From contig DXDC01000031.1 in assembly GCA_019115685.1 (NCBI GenBank), forward strand, positions 1 to 21,793: DNA of 21,793 bases, written 5' to 3'. Shown one piece after another: positions 7,315 through 15,533 of this stretch. The notes beneath the pieces were generated by a model. That model saw nothing but the letters and a program-made list of their open reading frames with translations, searched no databases and was not told the DNA's origin. The position numbers and the translations under genes were made by a program. This DNA is from Candidatus Agrococcus pullicola (GTDB taxonomy: Bacteria; Actinomycetota; Actinomycetes; Actinomycetales; Microbacteriaceae). Within the stretch, counting starts at the first letter, position 1. Every line of letters starts with the position of its first letter.

Positions 7315-10286
7315 GAGTCCAGAGGCTCACGATCGAGGGCTTCGGCCCCTTCGCCGGCCGGCACACGATCGACTTCACCGAATTCCGCGACACCGGTGTC
7401 TACCTGATCGGCGGACCGACCGGTTCGGGAAAGTCCTCGATTCTGGATGCGATCGTGTTCGCTCTCTACGACGCTGTTCCCCGCTACGACGGCGTGAGCG
7501 GCAAGAGGAAGAGCCTGCGCAGCGACTTCGCCCAGCCACGGAACGCAACGCGGGTCGAGCTGGAGTTCGAGGTCGCGGGCGACCGCTACCGGATTCGGCG
7601 CTCGCCGGAGTACGAGCGCCCCAAGCAGCGAGGGGAAGGAACCACCCGTTCCCGGCCGGAAGTCGCCCTCGACCTCGATGATGGCAGCGGGTGGCGAACG
7701 CTCACGACCGCCTATCGCGACACCGCGGCACGTATCGAAGCAATCGTCGGATTGAACGCGGAGCAGTTCCAGCAGACGATCCTGCTCGCGCAGGGTCGTT
7801 TTGCAGAGTTCCTGCAGGCCAATTCTGAAGATCGTACCGACATCCTCAGACGTCTGTTCGGAACACACCGATTCGGAGAGCTCACGTCGGCGATCACGGA
7901 GGAGGCACGACACGCGACAGGACGCATAGAACGGCTCGAGCAAGAGATCTCGGCGAGCAGCACGAGGGCTCAGGATGCGCTGCGGGAACTCGCGCAGGCC
8001 GGCGACGAACCCGACAACGGCTCGTCGGTCACGACTCCCGAGGCTGCGAAGGCGAGAGCAAACAGCATCCGCGAGCAGCGACAGGTGCACGCGCAGGAGA
8101 AAAAGCACAAACGGGACGCGGCCGTCTCAGCCGCGAATGCAGCCCGCACGCTGATGTCCGATATCCGGGAGCGAGATGCGGCACGCGCGGAACTTTCGCG
8201 GCTCGAACTTGCCGCGGAAGCGCACGCGGAGGACATTCGTCGACTCGAACGTGCGAACTGGGCGCTCGAGCTCTGGCCGAGCGTCACGACCAGAGACGCG
8301 GCAGCGCATGCTCTCGCCGATGCCCGGCGGCAGCTCGCAGCGACGGAATCCGAATCGGAACTGCAGGGTGTCGATGACAGCGAGCTGGACACCGCCGTTC
8401 ACGCCCTGCGCGAGCAGTTGACGCATGTCCAGGGCGCGCAGAAACTCGAAGAGCAGCTTCCCCGACTGGCCGACGCCGAGCGTGACGCTGCCGAGAAGCA
8501 GCGGACGGCGAGTGAGCAGCGAGCTTCGCTCCGCGAACGCAGCACCGCGATCCCTCGGGAGTTGGCCGAGCTGCAAACTCGAATCGACGAGTTGCGCACG
8601 GAAGCGGCGGAGCTTCCCGTGCGTCGCCAATCGGCCGAAACGGCTCGTGAACGCATCGATCTGTTCGAACGGCGTGCACGGGCCGAAGAGCAGCACAGAG
8701 CCCGGTCGGAGGAACTGCGAGCAGCGCTGCAAGAGAAGACCGACGCTTCACGACATGCGGAAGAAACGCTGCGGGCGATGCTCGATGACACGGCGTCTCG
8801 CCTGGCGCAGCAGCTCGAACCCGGCATCCCCTGCCCGGTCTGCGGAGCGGACGAGCATCCGCGCCCGGCGACGAGCACTCGTGGAGCGCCCTCGGTTGTC
8901 ACAGAGCAGGATGTCGATAGGGCGAGAGTGGCCGAGCGGGATGCCGCGATGGCCTGCGATACCGCGAAGGAGAGAGCACGAGCGGCACGAGCCGCCCTCG
9001 AAAGACTCCACGAAACGCTCGGAGACGCCGCAGAAGATGATCTCCTGAAGGCTGTTCATTCGGCCGAGCTGGCGCTCCGCGCGGCCGAGGATGCCGAGCG
9101 GGAGATTCCGAAGACGCAACAGCGGCTCCGGGCTCTGAACACTGAGCTGACCACTGTGCAAGGGCAGATGGAGGAGCTCGGTGAGCGCATCACCCTACTG
9201 GTGTCAGAGCGGGATGCCGCTGCGAACGCCGTGCTGGATGCCGAATCGCGCATCCGTGCCGCAATCGGCGACGCCAAGTCCGCATCGGCACGCAAGGCCG
9301 AGCTCGACCTGAAGCTGCAACGCACGATCAGCGTTCAGGATGCCCGCCGGCGGGTGCACGAAGCACAAGAATCAGAGCAGCGGGCAACGTCGGCGCTATC
9401 GACTGCGCTCGCAGACCGGGAGGAACGCGAACTGCGCGCCGCTTATCTCGAACGCGCCGAGCGCGAGCGGCTCGAACGACGCGTCCGCGAGCACGAGAAC
9501 GCATGGGCGCGTGTCCGTGCCGTTCTGGAACGCGATGCCATAACGTCCATTGAGCAGCGCACGGCCGACGGGATCCCGGATCTCGCGGCCCTGGAGGAGC
9601 GAGAAGCGGCCGCCGAAGACGCATACACAGTCGCCGTGGGCGCCACGGCCGCCGCCGATCAGGTCATCTCCACGATTGCGCGCGAGATCGATGCTTCTCG
9701 GCGGCTGAACGAGGAGCTCGACTCGCTCGGCGAACGCGCGCAAGCGCTGACCAGGCTGGCGCAATCGCTCGACGGCAGGGGCCCGAACCTGCAGCGCATG
9801 CGTCTGGAGACCTACGTGCTCGCAGCGGGACTCGAATCGATCCTGGAGGCCGCGAATCTACGGCTCGAAACGATGTCGCAGGGCCGCTATCGGCTCGAGC
9901 ACGATGACGCGGGAGAGGACCGCGGACGACGAGGCGGTCTCGGCATTGTCGTAAGAGACGATTACACGGGCGTTTCCAGGACCGTGCAATCACTTTCTGG
10001 CGGCGAGACCTTCCTCACTTCGCTCGCCCTTGCGCTAGGGCTGGCCGATGTCGTGCAGCAGGAAGCGGGAGGGGTTCAGCTCGACACACTCTTCGTCGAT
10101 GAGGGCTTCGGTGCGTTGGATGCGGAGGTTCTCGAGCTTGCGATGCAGACGCTCTCCGACCTCCAGACCGGAGGGCGCACGATCGGCATCATCTCGCACG
10201 TCCCCAGCATGCAGGAGCGCATCCCGGAACGGGTTCGCGTGAGACGGGAAGCCGGAGGGCGCGGTAGCACGATCGAATTTCCATGA
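7311..10286 (+). CDS. sbcC: Exonuclease subunit SbcC (Rad50-type SMC ATPase)
   Basis: This 991-residue protein is the ATPase partner of SbcD. The N-terminal half-domain has Walker A GPTGSGKS (residues 35-42) and Q-loop-type sequence FQQTILLAQGRFAEFL. Two long Glu/Arg/Ala-rich coiled coils flank a zinc hook with CPVC (Cys508 and Cys511). The C-terminal half-domain has the ABC signature SGGE (896-899) and Walker B LFVDEGFGALD with Asp930 and Glu931. The GTG start at 7311 is preceded by AGGAGG seven bases upstream, a near-perfect ribosome-binding site located inside the end of sbcD. Length is normal for the family (about 1000 residues). All catalytic motifs are intact, so the pair should be active. 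The gene ends eight bases before the convergent ppk2 stop codon. Confidence 0.96.
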   Translation: MRVQRLTIEGFGPFAGRHTIDFTEFRDTGVYLIGGPTGSGKSSILDAIVFALYDAVPRYDGVSGKRKSLRSDFAQPRNATRVELEFEVAGDRYRIRRSPEYERPKQRGEGTTRSRPEVALDLDDGSGWRTLTTAYRDTAARIEAIVGLNAEQFQQTILLAQGRFAEFLQANSEDRTDILRRLFGTHRFGELTSAITEEARHATGRIERLEQEISASSTRAQDALRELAQAGDEPDNGSSVTTPEAAKARANSIREQRQVHAQEKKHKRDAAVSAANAARTLMSDIRERDAARAELSRLELAAEAHAEDIRRLERANWALELWPSVTTRDAAAHALADARRQLAATESESELQGVDDSELDTAVHALREQLTHVQGAQKLEEQLPRLADAERDAAEKQRTASEQRASLRERSTAIPRELAELQTRIDELRTEAAELPVRRQSAETARERIDLFERRARAEEQHRARSEELRAALQEKTDASRHAEETLRAMLDDTASRLAQQLEPGIPCPVCGADEHPRPATSTRGAPSVVTEQDVDRARVAERDAAMACDTAKERARAARAALERLHETLGDAAEDDLLKAVHSAELALRAAEDAEREIPKTQQRLRALNTELTTVQGQMEELGERITLLVSERDAAANAVLDAESRIRAAIGDAKSASARKAELDLKLQRTISVQDARRRVHEAQESEQRATSALSTALADREERELRAAYLERAERERLERRVREHENAWARVRAVLERDAITSIEQRTADGIPDLAALEEREAAAEDAYTVAVGATAAADQVISTIAREIDASRRLNEELDSLGERAQALTRLAQSLDGRGPNLQRMRLETYVLAAGLESILEAANLRLETMSQGRYRLEHDDAGEDRGRRGGLGIVVRDDYTGVSRTVQSLSGGETFLTSLALALGLADVVQQEAGGVQLDTLFVDEGFGALDAEVLELAMQTLSDLQTGGRTIGIISHVPSMQERIPERVRVRREAGGRGSTIEFP

Positions 10287-10294
10287 GCGCTCGG

Positions 10295-11206
10295 TTAGAG
10301 GGTCGGGAATAGCCGCGTGGCGCTCTCACCCTCTTCCAGGATTTTCTTGCCCTTTCCGACAATCTTCTTGTCCACCTTGCCGACGACCGCTTCGTCCTTT
10401 TCCGGATACTCGAACTGACTGAGCACGTAGCGCATCGTTTCGATCCTGGCGCGCTTCTTATCGTTGGACTTCACGACGGTCCAGGGAGCGTGGCGGCTGT
10501 CGGTGTAGAAGAACATCGCCTCCTTCGCCTCCGTGTAGGCCTGCCACTTGTCGCGGCTGGCGAGATCAGTGGGTGAAAGCTTCCACTGCTTCAAGGGGTC
10601 CTTGGAGCGCGCTGCGAACCGCGCCGCCTGCTCGCGTTCCGAGACCGAGAACCAGAACTTCATGAGATGGATTCCGCTGTCGATCAGCATCCGTTCGAAC
10701 TCGGGGGCCGAGCGCATGAATTCGAGGTACTGCTCTGGCGTGCAGTAGCCCATGACCCTTTCGACGCCCGCCCGGTTGTACCAGGAACGGTCGAAGAACA
10801 CGATCTCGCCCGCTGCCGGTAAATGCTCCGTGTACCGCTGAAAGTACCACTGAGACTTCTCCCGGTCGGTCGGTATGCCGAGGGCGACGATCCGGGCGCC
10901 GCGAGGGTTGAGGTGCTCCATGAATCGCTTGATCGTCCCGCCTTTGCCGGCCGCATCGCGCCCCTCGAAGAGGATAGCGATCTTTTGACCGGAGTTCTTC
11001 ACCCACGACTGCAGCTTCAGCAGTTCGATCTGCAGCAGGCGCTTGGTCCTGTCGTACTCCTTGCGTTTCATCTTGGTGTCATAGGGGTACCCCTCCCGCC
11101 ACGGAGGAAGGACCCCCCGATCCTCCTGCAGACGCGCGCCGTTCGCGCCTTTCCTGTGCAAGTCGACGAGCTCATCGACTTCACTCCGGTTGTGCAGTTC
11201 GTTCAT
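10295..11206 (-). CDS. ppk2: Polyphosphate kinase 2 (PPK2, class I type)
   Basis: This 303-residue protein belongs to the PPK2 family, which transfers phosphate between polyphosphate and nucleotides. The phosphate-binding loop EGRDAAGKGG (residues 81-90) and the Walker B-like FFDRSWYNRAGVERVMG (137-153) are the family hallmarks. KFWFSVSEREQAARF and DPLKQWKLSPTD mark the lid region. It has one PPK2 domain, as in class I/III enzymes; substrate preference (ADP, GDP or AMP) cannot be read from the sequence alone. I choose the ATG at 11206 because GAGGTAGG lies 5-12 bases upstream of it. A GTG two codons earlier would sit directly on that site. The C-terminal 35 residues are rich in Lys. It is divergent from the amino acid dehydrogenase gene. 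Confidence 0.93.
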   Translation of the reverse strand: MNELHNRSEVDELVDLHRKGANGARLQEDRGVLPPWREGYPYDTKMKRKEYDRTKRLLQIELLKLQSWVKNSGQKIAILFEGRDAAGKGGTIKRFMEHLNPRGARIVALGIPTDREKSQWYFQRYTEHLPAAGEIVFFDRSWYNRAGVERVMGYCTPEQYLEFMRSAPEFERMLIDSGIHLMKFWFSVSEREQAARFAARSKDPLKQWKLSPTDLASRDKWQAYTEAKEAMFFYTDSRHAPWTVVKSNDKKRARIETMRYVLSQFEYPEKDEAVVGKVDKKIVGKGKKILEEGESATRLFPTL

Positions 11207-11240
11207 CGTCACCTACCTCGATTCCATCATGGCGCACGCT

Positions 11241-11262
11241 CGGATGCGTCGGTTTGCATCCG
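11241..11262. promoter_or_regulatory. 7-bp inverted repeat, candidate operator
   Basis: CGGATGC, eight bases, GCATCCG forms a perfect dyad with 7-bp arms in the 127-bp gap between the divergent ppk2 and amino acid dehydrogenase starts. Its position 35 bases from the ppk2 start and 72 bases from the dehydrogenase start suits a regulator that controls one or both genes. No regulator gene lies next to it. It could also be chance in GC-rich DNA. Confidence 0.35.
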
Positions 11263-11333
11263 TGGGCGCGAATGGCCAAACTCAGTATCGAGCTGCGCGA
11301 TCCGCAGACACAACTCGATGAGGAGCATCGCCC

Positions 11334-12398
11334 ATGAACGCGAACACCACAATGCCCGACTACAGCCATGAGCGGGTCGTCATTGCGACAGGAGACCGCT
11401 CGGGTCTCACGATCACCGTTGCCCTGCACTCGAGCGTGTTGGGTTCGGCACTCGGCGGGTGCCGGGTGTGGCAGTACGACGACTGGTCTCAGGCCAGCGC
11501 GGACGCTCTTCGACTCTCAGCGGCGATGACCAGGAAGAACTCCGTCGCCGGCCTGGACGCCGGTGGCGGGAAGTCGGTCATCATGGTGCCGCGGGGCGAG
11601 CGTCTGGACGGCGAACGCCGACGGGCCGCGCTACTCGACCTGGGTGATGTCGTCGAAATGCTCGGCGGCCGATACCGCACTGCGGAGGATGTCGGCACGA
11701 CGGAGCACGACATGCTTGTCGTGCGCGAGCGCACCGAGCACGTGGTCGGTCTTCCCGCGGACACGGGAGGGGCTGGCGAGCCGGCCGGTGGCACTGCGCT
11801 CGGCGTGTTCTCGTCGATCAAGCCGACTCTGCGCGAAGCATTCGGCGACGATGCGATCGCCGGACGGCACTTCGTCATATCGGGGCTCGGGCAAGTCGGT
11901 TCCCGTCTCGCCCGACTGATCGCGAACGCCGGCGGTACCCTCTCGATCACCGACATCGCTCCTGCGAAGCGCTCGCTCGCTGCAGAGCTCGGGGCTCAGT
12001 GGATCGACCCGGACGCCGCCCTGGTGACGCAGGGCGACGTCTTCGTCCCTGCGGGTCTCGGCGGCGTTCTGACCGCCGAGACGATTCGTTCGCTGCCCGT
12101 TCGAGCCGTTGTCGGGCCCGCGAACAATCCGCTGGGGCGAGCATCCGACGCCGACCTCTTGGCCGAACGGGGGATCGTCTACGCCCCCGACTTCGTCGTC
12201 AACGCCGGAGGCGTGATTCATCTCGAGGGAGTTGGCAAAGGCCTCACGGAGCACGAGATCGAAGAGCGTCTCCTGGCAGTCGGACACACGCTGGAGCGCG
12301 TCTACGCGACGGCTCGTGAGCGCGAGATCACGCCGCTGGCGGCAGCGGAAGCACTCGCTTGGGAACGCATCGAACGCGCGAAGAGCGATATCGCCTGA
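11334..12398 (+). CDS. Leu/Val/Phe-type amino acid dehydrogenase
   Basis: This 354-residue protein belongs to the Glu/Leu/Phe/Val dehydrogenase family and is closest in pattern to leucine, valine and phenylalanine dehydrogenases. These catalyse NAD+-dependent oxidative deamination of the amino acid to its keto acid. GGCRVW (41-46), Lys68 in AMTRKNSVAGLDAGGGK and Lys80 at its end match the substrate-binding and catalytic lysines of leucine dehydrogenase. TAEDVGT holds Asp119. The NAD-binding Rossmann motif is GLGQVG (184-189). PANNPL and VNAGG follow as expected. The ATG at 11334 has AGGAG eight bases upstream. Substrate choice among branched-chain and aromatic amino acids cannot be decided here, so I give no symbol. 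The likely role is branched-chain amino acid breakdown. It is convergent with the SDR gene, nine bases apart. Confidence 0.9.
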   Translation: MNANTTMPDYSHERVVIATGDRSGLTITVALHSSVLGSALGGCRVWQYDDWSQASADALRLSAAMTRKNSVAGLDAGGGKSVIMVPRGERLDGERRRAALLDLGDVVEMLGGRYRTAEDVGTTEHDMLVVRERTEHVVGLPADTGGAGEPAGGTALGVFSSIKPTLREAFGDDAIAGRHFVISGLGQVGSRLARLIANAGGTLSITDIAPAKRSLAAELGAQWIDPDAALVTQGDVFVPAGLGGVLTAETIRSLPVRAVVGPANNPLGRASDADLLAERGIVYAPDFVVNAGGVIHLEGVGKGLTEHEIEERLLAVGHTLERVYATAREREITPLAAAEALAWERIERAKSDIA

Positions 12399-12413
12399 CG
12401 ACGAGGTTCAGGC
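12393..12413. terminator. Small stem-loop joining two convergent stop codons
   Basis: GCCTGA, nine bases, TCAGGC can fold into a 6-bp stem. The TGA stop codon of the amino acid dehydrogenase is in the left arm and the TGA of the convergent SDR gene is in the right arm. TTCTCT follows on the plus strand, a weak U-tract. It may act as a two-way terminator, but the stem is short and three of its base pairs follow automatically from two facing TGA codons. Confidence 0.3.
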
Positions 12414-13127
12414 TTCTCTGACGGCTTCGACGGTCGCGGCGACGACGTCCGGAATGGGCGTCGTCCCACCCGTTGCGGTAACCGTGACGTGATGCACTCG
12501 CCCCTCGACCATCGCGGGCACGAGCTGAGCGATGAGGGTCGCTACGTCCTCACGGGCAATGGGCGTACCGCCGGAATCGATGCGCAGGGCCGCGTCGAAA
12601 CCCGAACTATCCTGCACCGTGATCTCAGCATCCACCTCTCCGGCACCGGTTTCGAGTGTGAGCGACGTCGGAGCGAGGATCACCCAGTCCAGTTCGGAGG
12701 CGCGAAGCGCGGCATCCGATTTCGCCTTCGCTTCCGCATAGTGCCAGAACGGGTTGTCCTGTTCGACTCCGTGGTCGGGCCGAGCGCCCTTGTAACTCAC
12801 GTTGAGGAAGTCGCGAACGCCGTGCTTCACGGCGGCGTCGATCGCACGCTTAGCGGCCTCGAGATCGACGGCCTTCGTGCGAGCGGGATTACCGCCGCCG
12901 GCACCGGCTGACCAGATCACCAGGTCGATGCCGTCGAGGATCGCCGCGAAATCCGTTTCGGGCTGCTCGATGTCCGCAACGAACGGCTCTGCCCCGCGAG
13001 CTCGAATCGCATCCGCCTGCTCCGGGTTTCGGATCACGGAGCGCACAGCGTATCCCGCCTGCGTCAGCTGCTCCGTCGCGAGCAGTGCGATCTTACCGTG
13101 GCCTCCGAACAGTGCGATGTGTGTCAT
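12408..13127 (-). CDS. Atypical SDR-family NAD(P)-binding protein
   Basis: This 239-residue protein has an N-terminal Rossmann fold with GGHGKIA (residues 8-14), which fits the glycine motif of atypical short-chain dehydrogenases of the NAD(P)H-binding type (SDR_a5/NmrA-like). It reads on through a typical alternating alpha/beta pattern (VRSVIRNPEQ, FVADIEQPE, DLVIWSAGAGGG). The classical SDR catalytic Tyr-x-x-x-Lys is not cleanly present: HYAEAKAKSD offers Tyr followed by Lys at spacing four. The substrate is unknown. Relatives are annotated as NADH-flavin reductases or sugar epimerases without firm proof. The ATG at 13127 has TAGGCT six bases upstream and no Shine-Dalgarno site in the usual position, which suggests a leaderless message. 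Confidence 0.85.
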   Translation of the reverse strand: MTHIALFGGHGKIALLATEQLTQAGYAVRSVIRNPEQADAIRARGAEPFVADIEQPETDFAAILDGIDLVIWSAGAGGGNPARTKAVDLEAAKRAIDAAVKHGVRDFLNVSYKGARPDHGVEQDNPFWHYAEAKAKSDAALRASELDWVILAPTSLTLETGAGEVDAEITVQDSSGFDAALRIDSGGTPIAREDVATLIAQLVPAMVEGRVHHVTVTATGGTTPIPDVVAATVEAVREA

Positions 13128-13133
13128 GCCCCC

Positions 13134-13139
13134 AGCCTA
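13134..13139 (-). promoter_or_regulatory. Candidate -10 box for leaderless SDR mRNA
   Basis: On the minus strand TAGGCT is followed by six bases (GGGGGC) and then ATG at 13127. The box lies in the loop of a CCCCC-GGGGG dyad (13129-13144). No clear -35 box is visible. The GGGGG before the ATG is a poor match to the ribosomal anti-Shine-Dalgarno sequence. Confidence 0.5.
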
Positions 13140-13179
13140 GGGGGAAGCTCTGCGCGCATCCACAGCCTTCGACACAGTG

Positions 13180-15282
13180 TTACAGCGGTGGCAAACGATC
13201 CGCGAGCGACTCGCGCAGCATTTCGAATAGCGCATTCTCTTGCAAGTCGTGGGAGTCCTCTGCCGTTGTGTCGCTGCCGTCGAGCGCTTTCGCGGCGAGC
13301 GACGCCTTGGAGTCGATGAGCTCGGCGATCCGCGTATCGACTGTCTGCGCGGCGACGATTCGCCATGCGACAACGGGCATGTCTTGTCCGATCCTGTGAA
13401 TGCGATCGATCGCCTGCGTCTGTTCGGCGTTCGTCCACGACAGTTCGGCCAGCACCATGTTGGATGCGACCTGCAGGTTCACGCCGACGCCCGCCGCCTG
13501 CAACGAGCAGACGATGATCTGCACGCTCTCCTCCTCGACGAACGCGTCGATCGCCGTTTGACGCTGCGCGGAGGTCTGATCGCCTCGAATGGATGTGTGT
13601 CGGATGCCCAGCTCTCGGAAGTGCCGCTCCGCTTCGTCCATGACATCGATGTGCTTTGCGAAGAACACGACTTTACCGACGCTGCGCGCCAACTGCGCTG
13701 CGTAGTCCGCCGCCAGGGTCGCCTTCGCTTTACCGATCTGACGCACCAGGCTGAACACGTTCTGTTCCTGCGAGGCACCGTCGTCCGAGTCGAGCTCGCT
13801 GCGAGCGATTCGCCTCATGAGGTCTTCGTCGAGCGTGGTCTTCGGCAGCTCCTGGCGTTCGAGTACTCGGTCGTAGCGCTCCACCATGCGGCGAGTGAGC
13901 GTGTAGGTCACCTCACGGATATCACGAGCGGATGACTCGTCGAGTTCGACCGGCAGGTCTGCAATACGACGCTCGGGAATATCCGCGGCGACGTCTTCTT
14001 TTCTGCGCCGCACGATCCCCATGTCGATGACGGCTTTACGCGCCTCGCGGTAGAAATTGCGATCCATGGGTGTGAGTTCCGTGGCCTCGAGGCGTTCGGT
14101 GAGTTCCGCGTTCGGTTGCTTGTCATCGATCCAGCCGAGGAACTTCCAGATCATTCGGAAATCCTCGATGTCATTGATCAACGGTGTTCCCGTCAACGCC
14201 AGCATCAGGGCCCGGGCGTCACGTTCCAGAATCGCCTTCGAGATCTGCACGACGTGTTTCGAACGCTTCGACTCGGAATTCTTGATGAAGTGCGCTTCAT
14301 CGACGACCATGCCTCTGAACCCGTGCTTCGTCATCCAGCCGACGTGCCGGTCGAGTACTTCGTAGTTCACGATGACGATGTCTGCGAAGCCGTCGACATT
14401 GCTGCCGTCACCCTGTACGACGGTGACGGAGCGCCCGGGAGTCCACCGCTCGGCTTCGCGGGCCCAGTTGACTTTCACCACGTTGGGAGCGACGACCACC
14501 AGCGGATACGCCTTGGCCGCCGATGCCGCGAGGAGCGCCTGCGCTGTCTTTCCCAGGCCGGGCTCATCGGCGAGCAGGAACGACCGGTGGCCGTTCTGCG
14601 CAGCTGCCACGAAACGCTCTTGATGCTGCATGAGCTCGAGTCCTTTGGGCGCACGAGCCGTGCCGGTCTCCGGCAATTCCATACACGCCGGTCGGCCATC
14701 GGCTCCGACTTCGAAAGACAGGAACAGCGGGTCGAGCAGGTCGAATCCGGCGAGCCGATCGAGATCCGGCTTCCTGCGGGCGAGTGAGAGGTCAGGTTCG
14801 AGGAACGGGCGTGCGAGCTGGCTGGCCGCCACGCTGGGCGGCACGACCCGCTTCGATGTCTCCTGGGGAACGTCTTCCTCGGCGACCGGCTGCGGTTCCG
14901 GCTCGGGTTCCGGCTCCAATCCGGCCGCCAGTAGCACTTCACGTTTGAAGCTGCGAACCGCATCCGAGACCGGGGCGCCTTCACCCAGAAGCGGGAGCAG
15001 CGTCGGATCCTTGGACGCCGACTTCGCCAGAATCAGAGCGATGCCGTCGAGCCGCTTCAGTTCCTCCGCGCGCTTCGCGCTCGAGAGATTCGGGTCGGCT
15101 TTGATGCGTGCTCGCTCTTCGCGGACGAGGATCGCAACGGTTTGCAACTTCGTGCGTCCGGTGCGGCTCGCCGCACGCCGCTGCACGCTCGACTCGACCT
15201 CCCTTGCCGCGCGAGCAAGCCGCGGAATAACGCCCGTTTCGTCTCGGTGGGCACGCGACGGTGAAGCCTGCTGCACTGTCAT
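13180..15282 (-). CDS. SNF2-family DNA-dependent ATPase/helicase (SMARCAL1-like core)
   Basis: This 700-residue protein carries a complete SNF2 motor. Motif I is DEPGLGKT (239-246), motif II DEAH (328-331), motif III TGTP (364-367), then the second RecA lobe with VVFFAKHIDVMDEAERHF, IRGDQTSAQRQ, AAGVGVNLQ and motif VI QAIDRIHRIGQ (623-633). The compact spacing resembles SMARCAL1/ZRANB3-type enzymes, which anneal or remodel DNA forks, but in bacteria the role is unproven. About 200 N-terminal residues are outside the motor: a basic Arg-rich start, then a run of Glu-Pro repeats (123-130) encoded by a 12-bp direct repeat (14894-14917). I see no SWIM or restriction nuclease domain. The start is uncertain: ATG 15282 has GAGGAG 12 bases upstream, while GTG 15306 has no such site. 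Confidence 0.88.
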   Translation of the reverse strand: MTVQQASPSRAHRDETGVIPRLARAAREVESSVQRRAASRTGRTKLQTVAILVREERARIKADPNLSSAKRAEELKRLDGIALILAKSASKDPTLLPLLGEGAPVSDAVRSFKREVLLAAGLEPEPEPEPQPVAEEDVPQETSKRVVPPSVAASQLARPFLEPDLSLARRKPDLDRLAGFDLLDPLFLSFEVGADGRPACMELPETGTARAPKGLELMQHQERFVAAAQNGHRSFLLADEPGLGKTAQALLAASAAKAYPLVVVAPNVVKVNWAREAERWTPGRSVTVVQGDGSNVDGFADIVIVNYEVLDRHVGWMTKHGFRGMVVDEAHFIKNSESKRSKHVVQISKAILERDARALMLALTGTPLINDIEDFRMIWKFLGWIDDKQPNAELTERLEATELTPMDRNFYREARKAVIDMGIVRRRKEDVAADIPERRIADLPVELDESSARDIREVTYTLTRRMVERYDRVLERQELPKTTLDEDLMRRIARSELDSDDGASQEQNVFSLVRQIGKAKATLAADYAAQLARSVGKVVFFAKHIDVMDEAERHFRELGIRHTSIRGDQTSAQRQTAIDAFVEEESVQIIVCSLQAAGVGVNLQVASNMVLAELSWTNAEQTQAIDRIHRIGQDMPVVAWRIVAAQTVDTRIAELIDSKASLAAKALDGSDTTAEDSHDLQENALFEMLRESLADRLPPL

Positions 15283-15350
15283 GCTGTGATGCGTCTCCTC
15301 GATCACCTACGTTGCGGATGGGACTGTGACGACCATCCGGGTAGTACGTT

Positions 15351-15369
15351 CACGACCTCGTCGGTCGTG
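15351..15369. promoter_or_regulatory. 7-bp inverted repeat upstream of the SNF2 gene
   Basis: CACGACC, five bases, GGTCGTG forms a perfect dyad. It lies about 70 bases upstream of the SNF2 start and 165 bases upstream of the monooxygenase start, in a 251-bp divergent intergenic region. It could be an operator for the helicase gene. Evidence is sequence symmetry only. Confidence 0.35.
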
Positions 15370-15494
15370 CGATGCTGTGTCACGGAGGGCGCAGTCGGCG
15401 CAGAACAGCCGCGACACAGGCAAGTGTACTCGATCAGTCGATTTTACACCTGCGAGGTTCCCGGTGTGACGGAATATTTCTCCCCCGGGCTCAG

Positions 15495-15514
15495 TTGCTT
15501 CAAATTAGAAACGA
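15495..15514. promoter_or_regulatory. Imperfect AT-rich dyad, candidate operator of the monooxygenase gene
   Basis: TTGCTTC, AAATTA, GAAACGA is a partial dyad (five of seven arm positions pair) in an AT-rich island otherwise rare in this window. It sits 19 bases before the ATG at 15534, just ahead of the GGAGG ribosome-binding site (15521-15525). Its shape recalls MarR-type operators, but no regulator gene is adjacent. Confidence 0.3.
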
Positions 15515-15533
15515 TTTTGGGGAGGCCGGCACC

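Noticed and set aside
10280..10300. GAGCGCTC palindrome between the sbcC and ppk2 stop codons as a terminator
   Set aside because: The 8-bp palindrome has no loop and no U-tract, so it cannot form a normal terminator hairpin.
13180..15282. SNF2 helicase as part of a DISARM-like or other defence island
   Set aside because: No methyltransferase, nuclease, PLD or DUF1998 gene lies within several kilobases on either side; neighbours are housekeeping and metabolic genes.
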